Of a stretch of 41,490 bases of DNA, positions 17,921-24,931 are shown piece after piece. A program made the translations under genes and the position numbers. The stretch lies in NCBI GenBank assembly GCA_910578575.1, contig CAJTQP010000017.1, positions 1 to 41,490 of the forward strand, read 5' to 3'. The notes under the pieces were generated by a model, which was given only the letters and a program-made list of their open reading frames with translations, searched no databases and was not told the origin of the DNA. This DNA comes from an uncultured Oscillospiraceae bacterium. Lineage in GTDB: Bacteria; Bacillota; Clostridia; Oscillospirales; Oscillospiraceae. Position 1 is the first letter of the stretch; each line of letters starts with the position of its first letter.

Positions 17921-17967
17921 AAAACGAGCGCACCCCATTTCTTTCGGTGCGCTCGTTTTCTTTTTTT
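17921..17967. terminator. bidirectional terminator after the ferredoxin gene
   Basis: A perfect 14-bp stem (17921-17934 with 17946-17959) has an 11-base loop. On the minus strand it is followed by a run beginning GTTTTTGTTG, and on the plus strand by CTTTTTTT. It ends the ferredoxin transcript; the T-rich flank overlaps the region just upstream of the ddl -35. Confidence 0.88.
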
Positions 17968-17978
17968 ATGCGGGGATC

Positions 17979-18167
17979 TTACTCCACATAGCCCAGGGCC
18001 TTGGGATCAGTCTCGCAGGCATCTTCGCAGGCGCCGCAGTCGATGCACTCGGAGTTGACGATGCAGACATCCTTGCCGTCAACGTTACCCTCAACGATGG
18101 CGTTGGTGGGACATTCATCGATGCACTTTTTGCAGAAGGTGCACAGTTCGGGGTTGATCACATACAT
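17979..18167 (-). CDS. small two-cluster ferredoxin
   Basis: This 62-residue protein has two [4Fe-4S] binding patterns. The first is C9-x2-C12-x2-C15-x3-C19-P. The second is C41-x2-C44-x2-C47-x3-C51, with Glu rather than Pro after the last cysteine. One further cysteine (C35) is present. It is a cytoplasmic low-potential electron carrier; length and layout match clostridial 2[4Fe-4S] ferredoxins of the 4Fe-4S double-cluster type. I start it at 18165-18167, since GGGAGG lies 10 bases upstream. It is monocistronic, with its own promoter and terminator. Its partner enzymes are not shown by context; the activase system at 24932 would need such a reductant, but that link is speculative. Confidence 0.94.
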   Translation of the reverse strand: MYVINPELCTFCKKCIDECPTNAIVEGNVDGKDVCIVNSECIDCGACEDACETDPKALGYVE

Positions 18168-18206
18168 GGTTTCACTACCTCCCAATAAAATTTCTTGGCA
18201 CTGACC

Positions 18207-18234
18207 ATTGTAACATAACTTTTGAAAAATGCAA
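18207..18234 (-). promoter_or_regulatory. sigma-A promoter for the ferredoxin gene
   Basis: On the minus strand TTGCAT (18229-18234) is followed after 16 bases by TACAAT (18207-18212). The surrounding DNA is AT-rich. The start codon lies 40 bases downstream of the -10. Confidence 0.7.
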
Positions 18235-18331
18235 TTCAAAATTCACTGAAAAATGTTGGTTATTTTTCTGGTTTTCGGGCATGATTTTTATAGATTTTAC
18301 ACACAGAACCAAGTGAGAGAGGTGTTTCTCT

Positions 18332-18484
18332 ATGCAAAACCGCATACCCATCCCAGACTTCCCCGCCAGCGCCACCCCCAATTTAGAGGGTGCGCCCCGC
18401 TCGGAAAGCCACGAAGTCCGAAACAAATCCGTCATTTCCCCCGCCGCAGGGCCGGAACTGGGCAAAAAGGAGGGGAAGCCATGA
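18332..18484 (+). CDS. possible 50-aa small protein overlapping the clpC start
   Basis: An uninterrupted 50-codon frame begins at ATG 18332 with GAGAGGTG 7 bases upstream and ends in a TGA that overlaps the clpC start codon (ATGA at 18481-18484). This arrangement is typical of translational coupling. The predicted peptide begins MQNRIPIPDF and ends KKEGKP. It is proline- and charge-rich, with no cysteine, membrane segment or known domain. It does not resemble McsA, McsB or CtsR, the usual clpC partners. Its last codons include the clpC ribosome site, so ribosomes finishing it would feed clpC. It may be a real small protein, a regulatory leader ORF, or chance; only homologous neighbours could decide. 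Confidence 0.5.
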   Translation: MQNRIPIPDFPASATPNLEGAPRSESHEVRNKSVISPAAGPELGKKEGKP

Positions 18485-20931
18485 AAACTGCCGCCTTTTC
18501 CCCCTGCGCCAAGGGGAGCCTGGCCATTGCCGGGGCCATGGCCCAGCGGCTAGGGCACGATTACGTAGGCAGCGAACACCTGTTGTTGGGCTTTCTCCAG
18601 CAGCCCAAGTGTGGCGCCGCCAAGCTCCTGACCCAGGCTGGGGCGGAGCAGAAGAAAATCATGGAGGCTCTCACCCGCCGGCAGGGGATCGGGGCCCCCC
18701 TCCCCCATCACCGGCAGCTCACCAACCGCCTGGAAAAGATCGTGGAGCTGGCGGTGGAGGAGGCCGTCCGAATGAAGCACAGCCAGGTGGGCAGCCGCCA
18801 TCTGCTCCTGGGGATGCTGCGCCAGGGGGACGGCAGCGCCGTGGCCCTGCTGGAGGAGGCGGGCATCCACCCCAACCAGCTCTATCGGGAGACCTTGGCC
18901 TCCCTGGGCAGTGGGGGGACCTACTCCTCCCGGTCCAGAGAGGAGCGGGAGTACACCCCCCCGCCTGCCGGGGCCGCCACCCGCCTGTTGGACCAGCACG
19001 CCCGCGACATGGTCCAGCAGGCCGCCCAGGGGGGCTTTGACCCGGTGGCCGGTCGGGAGGAAGAGGTGCGCCGGGTCATCCAAATCCTCCTGCGCCGGAG
19101 CAAGAACAACCCCCTGCTACTAGGGGACCCCGGCGTGGGCAAGACCGCCGTGGTGGAGGGGCTGGCCCAGCGGATGGCCCGCGGCCAGGTGCCCGACCAG
19201 CTTCGGAGCAAGCGCCTGATGGCCCTGGACCTGCCCTCCATTGTGGCGGGGACCAAGTACCGGGGGGAGTTTGAGGACCGGATGAAGAACATCCTGGGGG
19301 AGGTGGCCCGCGCGGGCAACGTGATCCTCTTCCTGGACGAGCTCCACACCATCGTGGGGGCGGGCAGCGCCGAGGGGGCCATCGACGCCGCCAACATCCT
19401 CAAACCAGCCCTGGCCCGGAGCCAGATCCAGCTCATCGGCGCCACCACGGTGGATGAGTTCCGGCGGATCATCGAGAAGGACGCCGCCCTGGAGCGGCGC
19501 TTCCAGAGCGTCCGGGTGGAGGAGCCCAGCCAGCAGGAGGCCCTGGCCATCCTACACTCCCTGGTGCCCCGGTACAGCCTCCACCATCAGATCAGCTTCC
19601 AGCGGGAGGCCTTGGAGGCCGCCGTCTCCCTGTCCGTGCGCTATCTGCCGGACCGGCGGCTGCCGGACAAGGCCATCGACCTCTTAGACGAGGCCGCCGC
19701 CCAGGCAAGGCTCCAGACCATGGGGCCCCCGTCGGAGCTGCAAGCCCTGGAGGGGCGCATCCAACAGGCGGCGCGGGAGCGCAACGAGGCCATCGCCAAC
19801 CAGGACTATGAGACCGCCGCCCGCTGCCGGGACGCGGAGCTGGACTTCCGCCGGGAGTTGGAGGCCTCCGTCCGCCGCTGGCAGGCGGGGAAGCAGGAGC
19901 CTGCTGTCACCCCCCAGGAGGTGGCGGGGGTGGTGTCCCAGTGGACGGGCATCCCCCTCACCGCCCTGACCCAACCGGAGAAGGAACGGCTGCTACACCT
20001 GGAAGAGGCGCTGCACAAGCGGGTCATTGGCCAGGACGCGGCGGTGAATGCCGTGGCCCGTGCGGTCCGCCGGGGGCGGACGGGCTTGAAGGAGCCGGAC
20101 CGGCCCGTGGGGGCCTTCCTCTTCCTTGGGCCCACGGGGGTGGGAAAAACGGAGCTGTGCAAGGCCCTGGCCCAGGTGCTCTTTGGCCAGGAGGAGGCCC
20201 TCCTGCGCTTCGATATGTCAGAATTTTCCGAAAAGCACACCACCAGCCGTCTCACCGGCTCCCCGCCGGGCTATGTGGGCCATGAGGAGGGGGGCCAGCT
20301 CACCGAGGCCGTCCGGCGGCACCCCTATTCCGTCCTGCTCTTCGACGAGCTGGAAAAGGCCCACTCGGACGTGTGGGGGCTGCTGCTGCAGATCATGGAG
20401 GACGGCGTCCTCACCGACGCCCACGGCAAGAGAACGGATTTCCGCAACACCGTGGTGGTGATGACCTCCAACGTCGGAGGCGAGCGGCTCTCCGCCGGGA
20501 CCACCCTGGGCTTTTCCTCCCAGGAACAGGACCAGAAGGCCGGGGAGGCCGTGTTGCAGCGGGAGCTGCGGCAAGTGTTCCGCCCGGAATTTTTGAACCG
20601 CCTGGACGAGACCGTGGTGTTCCACCCCTTAGAGAGCCGGGAGCTCACCGCCATCGCCAAAAAGCTCCTGGACTCCGTGGGAAAGCGGATGGCGGAACAG
20701 GGGGTGCGCTTCCTCCCCACCCAGGCGGCAGTGGCCCATCTGGTCCAAGCCGGCACCGACAAGCGCTACGGCGCCCGGCCCCTGCGGCGGCTCATCCGCA
20801 GTGAGGTGGAAAACCCCGCCGCGGAGCTGTTGCTGCGGGAGGAGATCCGCGCCGGCAGTACCTTATACCTGGAGGAACAGGGGGGGAAGCTGGCGTTGGT
20901 GCCCCTGCAGTCCGGTTCTACACAGAGATGA
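18481..20931 (+). CDS. clpC: ClpC-type AAA+ unfoldase of the Clp protease
   Basis: The 816-residue protein unfolds substrates and feeds them to ClpP. The N-terminal double Clp-N repeat (residues 1-145; SEHLLLGFL and SRHLLLGML) is followed by the first AAA+ domain with Walker A GDPGVGKT near 215 and LFLDELHTIVGAG. A UVR-type coiled segment (ERNEAIANQDYETAARCRDAEL, about 425-450) sits between the domains, which marks ClpC rather than ClpA or ClpB. The second AAA+ domain has GPTGVGKTE near 550. The start ATG at 18481 has GGAGGGG upstream. No ctsR, mcsA or mcsB is next to it and no CtsR-type operator was found, so control differs from Bacillus. A 50-codon ORF overlaps its start. Confidence 0.93.
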   Translation: MKTAAFSPCAKGSLAIAGAMAQRLGHDYVGSEHLLLGFLQQPKCGAAKLLTQAGAEQKKIMEALTRRQGIGAPLPHHRQLTNRLEKIVELAVEEAVRMKHSQVGSRHLLLGMLRQGDGSAVALLEEAGIHPNQLYRETLASLGSGGTYSSRSREEREYTPPPAGAATRLLDQHARDMVQQAAQGGFDPVAGREEEVRRVIQILLRRSKNNPLLLGDPGVGKTAVVEGLAQRMARGQVPDQLRSKRLMALDLPSIVAGTKYRGEFEDRMKNILGEVARAGNVILFLDELHTIVGAGSAEGAIDAANILKPALARSQIQLIGATTVDEFRRIIEKDAALERRFQSVRVEEPSQQEALAILHSLVPRYSLHHQISFQREALEAAVSLSVRYLPDRRLPDKAIDLLDEAAAQARLQTMGPPSELQALEGRIQQAARERNEAIANQDYETAARCRDAELDFRRELEASVRRWQAGKQEPAVTPQEVAGVVSQWTGIPLTALTQPEKERLLHLEEALHKRVIGQDAAVNAVARAVRRGRTGLKEPDRPVGAFLFLGPTGVGKTELCKALAQVLFGQEEALLRFDMSEFSEKHTTSRLTGSPPGYVGHEEGGQLTEAVRRHPYSVLLFDELEKAHSDVWGLLLQIMEDGVLTDAHGKRTDFRNTVVVMTSNVGGERLSAGTTLGFSSQEQDQKAGEAVLQRELRQVFRPEFLNRLDETVVFHPLESRELTAIAKKLLDSVGKRMAEQGVRFLPTQAAVAHLVQAGTDKRYGARPLRRLIRSEVENPAAELLLREEIRAGSTLYLEEQGGKLALVPLQSGSTQR

Positions 20932-20936
20932 AATTG

Positions 20937-20980
20937 CCCCCCAGTGGGACCTTTGGATGGTCCTGCTGGGGGGTAGTTTC
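20937..20980 (+). terminator. terminator of clpC
   Basis: A 15-bp stem with two G-T pairs (20937-20951 with 20959-20973) is followed by TAGTTTC. It starts 6 bases after the clpC stop and also separates clpC from the converging secreted-protein gene. Confidence 0.75.
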
Positions 20981-20995
20981 TGTGATTGGCATCGC

Positions 20996-21421
20996 TCACT
21001 TTGCCTGCGCGATATTCGTTCTGACCGCCTTATTGTCCGTTTCACTCCCTGACGTGGCGGTGATGGTAACAATAGCATAGTAAAACACACCGGAGGTTCC
21101 CTTGTAAGTATAGCTGCCACTTTTTTGGTCCGTATTGAACGATATCAACCCATTGGCCGTAGTGCCCTTGATCGTTGTCACATAGCTTCCATCACTTTTA
21201 TAAATCGCAATGGATGCTACCCCAATAGCCATCGACAGGCGGTTTGCCCCTGCCCGATACGTTATTTTCACTTCACCGGATTTGGTTCCTGTTGATGCAG
21301 ACGCAGTATATACATTCAAGATATTTGCTACCCGTTCTCCGCTTTCCGTTGCCGCAAACGCACTTGTACAGCAGCTTAAAAGCACAGCACAAACCAAAAT
21401 CGCAGAAAAAATACGTTTCAC
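20996..21421 (-). CDS. small secreted protein of unknown function in the ECF locus
   Basis: I do not recognise this 141-residue protein. It has a clear signal peptide (KRIFSAILVCAVLLSCCTSAFA, cleavage near residue 23). Two cysteines at 17-18 make a weak lipobox (LLSC), so a lipoprotein is possible but less likely. The mature part is rich in Ser, Thr, Gly and Tyr with alternating hydrophobic residues (GSYTYKGTSGVFYYAIVTITATSG), suggesting a small beta-sandwich. Translation starts at GTG (21419-21421); its GGAGG site lies inside the last codons of the anti-sigma gene, only 5 bases away, so the two are tightly coupled. It is lower in GC than the flanking housekeeping genes. As third gene of a sigma/anti-sigma unit it may be a sensed or exported partner. 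Confidence 0.72.
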   Translation of the reverse strand: MKRIFSAILVCAVLLSCCTSAFAATESGERVANILNVYTASASTGTKSGEVKITYRAGANRLSMAIGVASIAIYKSDGSYVTTIKGTTANGLISFNTDQKSGSYTYKGTSGVFYYAIVTITATSGSETDNKAVRTNIAQAK

Positions 21422-21426
21422 AGTGA

Positions 21427-22338
21427 TTATCCTCCAATTGAATTTATGATTTCTTTTACTTCAGTCTTAGAAAGGTTTCCACCTATTACGATGAGCAGTT
21501 CTCCGTCTGACCAAGTTCCTGTATATCCAGGGTTATTTCGCATGATATAAAATGTTCTCTTATTGACAGTGTACGTTTCCACTTCGTCTTTATCGTTTTT
21601 TTCAACGATAAGGTTATTGAGAAGTTCTTTGTCATAATATCGGTCAATCGAAATGGTATAATGTTTATCTTCCGCTTCATTATCAAAACCGCAGCCGACT
21701 GAATCAAATCCATCTTCAACAGTCTCCGTGTAAAGTCTATTCATATCTGGCACAAAGCCTTCTGGATACCAAGTAGGAGCCAAATCCGCAGGAATCCCGA
21801 TTTCATAAAGCCTGCCCCGGAATGCCTCTACGTAGGCTTCTTCCTCCGAAAGCAGCCTTGATGTCGGCGGTGTTCCCAGGTTAAAGCGAAAAGCATTGTC
21901 TGTCCATTCTCCTAAAGCACCGAACACGTTCACCCCCGCTGCCTGGGCGGCCACCATGGTAGCAAAGGTAAGGATGACGGTCAAAATGGCAACCCGGCCA
22001 ACCGCCCACACGCGGGAAAAAGAGACCCTACGGCCTGTCTTTTTCTCCTGTTTCTCTCGTTTTTCTCTTTCTCTCGCCTCCTCTTCCTCCAATGCGGCTT
22101 CGTCGAAGTCATACTTCTCCTTCCCTTGCCGTTCCGGGCTATTGTAATAGAGCTGAAACTCCTCCCAAGCCTTTTGCACAATGGCGTCGTTTTCCCTTTG
22201 TTCCAACACCTCCAAAATACGAAGGAGTGCCTCCCTGTTCTCCTGGCTAGGCAGCCCCAAACCTAGGTCGATCATCTCCTCTAGCTGCTGGGTCGTGAGG
22301 GATGAAAAGTAGGCAGCGTCATAGGTCTCCTTCTTCAT
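21427..22338 (-). CDS. membrane anti-sigma-factor-like protein with DUF4367-type extracellular domain
   Basis: The 303-residue protein has a cytoplasmic N-terminal helical part (residues 1-100, with a Glu/Arg/Lys-rich stretch at 80-103). One membrane segment follows at about 111-134, then an extracellular domain of about 165 residues. The C-terminal portion (WYPEGFVPDMNRLYTETVEDG, TFYIMRNNPGYTGTWSDGELLIVIGGNLSKTEVKEIINSI) is the pattern of DUF4367 domains, often found on clostridial anti-sigma proteins. It directly follows the ECF sigma gene (55-base gap), so it most likely holds that sigma inactive until an outside signal arrives. No zinc-type HxxxCxxC anti-sigma motif is visible, so this role rests on context and layout. 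GGAGGGG precedes the ATG. Confidence 0.78.
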   Translation of the reverse strand: MKKETYDAAYFSSLTTQQLEEMIDLGLGLPSQENREALLRILEVLEQRENDAIVQKAWEEFQLYYNSPERQGKEKYDFDEAALEEEEAREREKREKQEKKTGRRVSFSRVWAVGRVAILTVILTFATMVAAQAAGVNVFGALGEWTDNAFRFNLGTPPTSRLLSEEEAYVEAFRGRLYEIGIPADLAPTWYPEGFVPDMNRLYTETVEDGFDSVGCGFDNEAEDKHYTISIDRYYDKELLNNLIVEKNDKDEVETYTVNKRTFYIMRNNPGYTGTWSDGELLIVIGGNLSKTEVKEIINSIGG

Positions 22339-22376
22339 AAATTCCCCTCCAATCTATTTATCCTTTGAAACGACAA

Positions 22377-22392
22377 AAAAGTATACATATTT
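22377..22392 (-). promoter_or_regulatory. candidate ECF-sigma promoter motif, anti-sigma side
   Basis: On the minus strand this reads AAATATGTATACTTTT. It matches the plus-strand motif at 23029-23044 at 15 of 16 positions. It lies between the sigma stop and anti-sigma start, 38 bases before the anti-sigma ATG. Confidence 0.4.
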
Positions 22393-22393
22393 T

Positions 22394-22939
22394 TCAATCC
22401 TTTTCCTCTTTGTCCTTTTTGCTGTTTTTTCTTGAATATTCCGGGAATTTCTTGTTTAGCTTTTTGATGATGCGTTCCCGTTTCTTTTTGCTACCAATCT
22501 CCGTGATATGAAATTCCTCACCCAACTGCTTGTGGCTGACCTCATCCAGTACCAGACGGGTGAGGTAATGAAATTCTTCCGGCGTTAAGCTCTCCCGGAT
22601 CTTTTCTAACATCTCGCCGCTTTCCTCTTCCAGCGCTTGGATGTTTGGGTCTAGCTCGCCGGGCTCCACATAGTCTTCCGCTTCTATAAACAGCCGTTTC
22701 TTTTGGGCCTGTTTTTCATAAAGATGCAGGATTTTATACTTTAACGCCAGGCTCAGCCACCCACCTGGGTTCTCATGCGTCATCAAGTAGTCGATCCGGT
22801 TCAACGCCGCGCAAAAGGTATCTTGTACCATATCTTGCGCCAGAACCGGGTCGCTCATTTTCTTCTTCGCCTCACAGAGAAGCGGCTGGTACTGCTCCCA
22901 ATACAACTTCTCAAAGAAACGCTTCTGATCTGGCTGCAT
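22394..22939 (-). CDS. ECF-type RNA polymerase sigma factor
   Basis: The 181-residue protein has the two sigma-70 regions kept in ECF factors. Region 2 is about residues 10-75 (DPVLAQDMVQDTFCAALNRIDYL, ENPGGWLSLALKYKILHLYEKQ). Region 4 is about 115-165 (LTPEEFHYLTRLVLDEVSHKQLGEEFHITEIGSKKKRERIIKKL), containing the helix-turn-helix that reads the -35. A lysine-rich tail follows. It directs RNA polymerase to a small regulon, probably including this locus. It is first of three genes on the minus strand, followed by its likely anti-sigma. GGAGGGGG precedes the ATG, and TATAAT lies upstream. Its GC content is below that of the surrounding core genes. Confidence 0.88.
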   Translation of the reverse strand: MQPDQKRFFEKLYWEQYQPLLCEAKKKMSDPVLAQDMVQDTFCAALNRIDYLMTHENPGGWLSLALKYKILHLYEKQAQKKRLFIEAEDYVEPGELDPNIQALEEESGEMLEKIRESLTPEEFHYLTRLVLDEVSHKQLGEEFHITEIGSKKKRERIIKKLNKKFPEYSRKNSKKDKEEKD

Positions 22940-22967
22940 GGTTCCCCCTCCTTTTTATTTTGAGGGG

Positions 22968-22996
22968 ATTATATCATATTCTTTTCATGTATTCAT
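22968..22996 (-). promoter_or_regulatory. probable sigma-A promoter of the ECF sigma operon
   Basis: On the minus strand a perfect TATAAT (22968-22973) has a half-matching -35, ATGAAT (22991-22996), at 17-base spacing. The ATG at 22939 lies 28 bases beyond the -10. Confidence 0.5.
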
Positions 22997-23028
22997 TCTT
23001 TTTTTCAGAAATTTTTACTTTTTTCCTG

Positions 23029-23044
23029 AAATGTGTATACTTTT
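23029..23044 (+). promoter_or_regulatory. candidate ECF-sigma promoter motif, secreted-gene side
   Basis: AAATGTGTATACTTTT differs by a single base from the motif upstream of the anti-sigma gene on the other strand. It lies 174 bases before the secreted-protein start. TATACT within it could also act as a plain -10, but no matching -35 is present. Confidence 0.4.
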
Positions 23045-23146
23045 CCTTTTCTGCCGGGATGTGTAGAGTAGAGGCATCCATCAACGGACCTGTTTCGACG
23101 GGATTAGAGAGGAGGTAGATGCCTATGCACAGTTAATCGGACAAAC

Positions 23147-23183
23147 GCATAGACCGAAAACATCCTGGTATTTCGGTCTATGC
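23147..23183 (+). promoter_or_regulatory. 13-bp leader hairpin upstream of the secreted-protein gene
   Basis: Arms 23147-23159 (GCATAGACCGAAA) and 23171-23183 pair perfectly around an 11-base loop. The hairpin lies in the leader, between a strong GAGGAGG site with a very short ORF (ATG at 23126, stop after three codons) and the real gene start. It may stabilise the message or control translation. Confidence 0.55.
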
Positions 23184-23217
23184 ACGCATTGCACTTACAT
23201 AAACAGGAGGTATTTCC

Positions 23218-23874
23218 ATGAAAAAAACTTTTATTGCTTTTTTGTTGGCCGCACTCATGGTCGTTCCTATGGCCAGCGCTGTCAATGTCGAGACCTATGT
23301 TGATCCTTCCGAAGAGTTGAGTGAAAGCACCAACCTCAACGACCCTTCTGAGGCAGTAGAAGATGATGGGATTGAACGAGCCGTCGCAAGGGTTGAGCCT
23401 ACGGGCCTGAAACTGTACGCCATAGTTGCTGATGCAAACGGGAGAACATCCGTGTATCGGAACCACTATCTCTATTTTCCCCCTATTCCCGGAAATAGCT
23501 TTATGCGCTCTCAAATCGGCCCCACCAAGCTGCAAGAATACAAAGATAAACTCAGTGACTATGGGGTCACCCCTGTTGGTTGGTGCGTAAACGCTGGCTA
23601 CAATATCCAAGCATACCGCGCTGTTCGTTGGGATCTTTATACCTGGACAGCCGCTGGTAAATCTGCCTTACTAGGATATCCCGCCTCTCTTGGCACCAAA
23701 AACTTTGAGACAACGAGTCTTATCAAAGATGAGAAAACTCCGTATTACAAAATCGGTGTTTCCGGGGAACTTATTTATTATCCCACGGTCTCGAATCAAG
23801 CAAGAATTCCTGTTGAACTGACGGCCGAGTTCATCAGCTATGATCCTGGCATTCAGTATGGTACATTCGTATGA
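23218..23874 (+). CDS. secreted protein of unknown family in the ECF locus
   Basis: I do not recognise this 218-residue protein. A clean signal peptide (KKTFIAFLLAALMVVPMASA, cleavage near residue 21-22) is followed by an acidic linker (about 23-50). A tyrosine-rich, probably beta-structured domain then reads GLKLYAIVADANGRTSVYRNHYLYFPP, DLYTWTAAGKSALLGYPASLG and YYKIGVSGELIYYPTVSNQ. There is one cysteine and no cell-wall sorting or SLH motif, so it is probably released or held by a partner. CAGGAGG precedes the ATG. Its stop overlaps the next gene's start (ATGA). Divergent placement from the ECF operon, and a shared upstream motif, suggest it is an output of that sigma factor. Confidence 0.72.
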   Translation: MKKTFIAFLLAALMVVPMASAVNVETYVDPSEELSESTNLNDPSEAVEDDGIERAVARVEPTGLKLYAIVADANGRTSVYRNHYLYFPPIPGNSFMRSQIGPTKLQEYKDKLSDYGVTPVGWCVNAGYNIQAYRAVRWDLYTWTAAGKSALLGYPASLGTKNFETTSLIKDEKTPYYKIGVSGELIYYPTVSNQARIPVELTAEFISYDPGIQYGTFV

Positions 23875-24518
23875 CTACATTTCATGTAAACCGTCCCTAT
23901 GGTCAGACTACCTTTTTGAATCCAGATGTTAAACCTCTGACACCAGAGCAGCTGCAGGAAAGAAACAAATTTCAGGCTGAGATGAAGAAAAAATATGATA
24001 GTTTTTCTTCTGCGGATTCTAGTGATTTGAAAGCCATTCGCAAGCAGCTTTCCGCAAATTCACAGCGGGTATTGAATCAAATAAAAAACGGCTACGGCAA
24101 CGTATCCCGTGACGAATGGTACTCTCTCACCCGCGAACTCAAAGATTTGAATGTGATTTCCGACAGTGATTTCTACAGTTTGAATCCGACCAGTTTTACT
24201 CCTCTGGGAGATTACGATGAGAATGGAAACTTCTTCTATTATCCTCCTCCCTCCGAAGAAATGGATCGCATGATTCACCCGGAGCTCTATCGGAACTCCA
24301 TTTATGGGCAAAATGCCCCCGAAACTGACGAACGCTTCGGAGACCCTCTCAAATACCTTTATGCCTGGATAGCTGCCCAAGAAGACTGGATGAATGACAT
24401 CGCACAAGAAAAAAATGCAGATGGCACAAAAAAATACCCAAATGTTTCTCCGATAAAGGCAAACATCGACTCCTGTAAAAAAGCTGCTTCTATCATAGAG
24501 AAACTTAGCACGCTTTGA
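23871..24518 (+). CDS. unknown 215-aa protein coupled to the secreted protein
   Basis: I do not recognise this protein. It has no signal peptide or membrane segment and is polar and mostly helical in its first and last thirds (TPEQLQERNKFQAEMKKKYDSF, DDWM-like APEDWMND helix near the end). A tyrosine-rich middle (DYDENGNFFYYPPPSEEMDR) separates them. Its ATG overlaps the preceding stop by four bases, so both are made together, and it may be a cytoplasmic partner, chaperone or immunity-like protein. That idea rests only on arrangement. No ribosome site stronger than the coupling is visible. The base composition matches the rest of the AT-richer island, and two strong hairpins follow it. Confidence 0.68.
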   Translation: MTTFHVNRPYGQTTFLNPDVKPLTPEQLQERNKFQAEMKKKYDSFSSADSSDLKAIRKQLSANSQRVLNQIKNGYGNVSRDEWYSLTRELKDLNVISDSDFYSLNPTSFTPLGDYDENGNFFYYPPPSEEMDRMIHPELYRNSIYGQNAPETDERFGDPLKYLYAWIAAQEDWMNDIAQEKNADGTKKYPNVSPIKANIDSCKKAASIIEKLSTL

Positions 24519-24541
24519 CATAGTGGAACGATATCGTTATT

Positions 24542-24575
24542 ATTCTACCCCCGGTGATAAAGCCGGGGGTAGAAT
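24542..24575 (+). terminator. 13-bp hairpin after the 215-aa gene
   Basis: The arms 24542-24554 (ATTCTACCCCCGG) and 24563-24575 pair exactly with an 8-base loop, 24 bases after the stop. There is no T-run, so it may protect the mRNA end rather than terminate on its own. Confidence 0.55.
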
Positions 24576-24620
24576 AGCTCTAATGTCTTCCATTTTACAA
24601 GCGCCCCTCTCCCATGTCCC

Positions 24621-24665
24621 ATGCGCCGAAAAAGCGATTGTCTTTTTCGGCGCATTATTCTTCTC
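24621..24665 (+). terminator. rho-independent terminator, second hairpin
   Basis: The arms 24621-24633 (ATGCGCCGAAAAA) and 24643-24655 pair exactly with a 9-base loop and are followed by TATTCTTCTCC. This is the likelier stop for the plus-strand half of the ECF locus. Confidence 0.75.
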
Positions 24666-24804
24666 CTTAATCTCCCCGCCGCAAGGTCAATTCCACCTTA
24701 AATCATACGCCTATCCCCTCCATGAACGCAAGCTTTCAATCCTACTATCTCGCTGTCCTTTAGATTTTCTTTACTTTCTTTCCTCCCCTGGCACAAGTTT
24801 TTTG

Positions 24805-24833
24805 TTGTTTTTCGACACATTCTCTTGTATAAT
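24805..24833 (+). promoter_or_regulatory. sigma-A promoter for the activase operon
   Basis: TTGTTT (24805-24810) is followed after 17 bases by a perfect TATAAT (24828-24833). Transcription would begin near 24840 and give a leader of about 90 bases. Confidence 0.65.
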
Positions 24834-24850
24834 AGGTCTACCAAATCCGG

Positions 24851-24919
24851 CAGTCCCGTTTTTTTGTGGGACTGTCTCCCGTCTTGCTCTCATATCAATA
24901 GCCAAGAGCAAGCTGTTTT
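24851..24919 (+). promoter_or_regulatory. structured leader with possible attenuator
   Basis: Hairpin one pairs CAGTCCC (24851-24857) with 24868-24874 across a T-rich loop. Hairpin two pairs CTTGCTCT (24883-24890) with 24905-24912 and is followed by CTGTTTTT, a terminator-like shape placed just before the ribosome site GAGGTG. It could attenuate transcription of the activase operon. Confidence 0.4.
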
Positions 24920-24931
24920 TCGAGGTGTACT

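Larger units (their letters stand above)
24519..24931 (+). other. 413-base intergenic region: two hairpins, promoter and structured leader
   Basis: No coding frame is credible here. In order it holds two strong hairpins ending the upstream unit, a pyrimidine-rich stretch (about 24660-24800) in which I see nothing, a promoter at 24805-24833, and a leader of about 90 bases with two hairpins before the activase gene. Confidence 0.7.

Noticed and set aside
23086..23110. Sequence resembling the 5' end of tmRNA (CTGTTTCGACGGGATT)
   Set aside because: The match is limited to about 16 bases. No tag-coding region, pseudoknots or CCA-ending tRNA-like 3' part follows before the coding sequence at 23218.
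24660..24800. Possible tRNA or small gene in the pyrimidine-rich stretch
   Set aside because: A GGTCAATTCC-like string is present but there is no cloverleaf, acceptor stem or CCA, and no ORF with a ribosome site.
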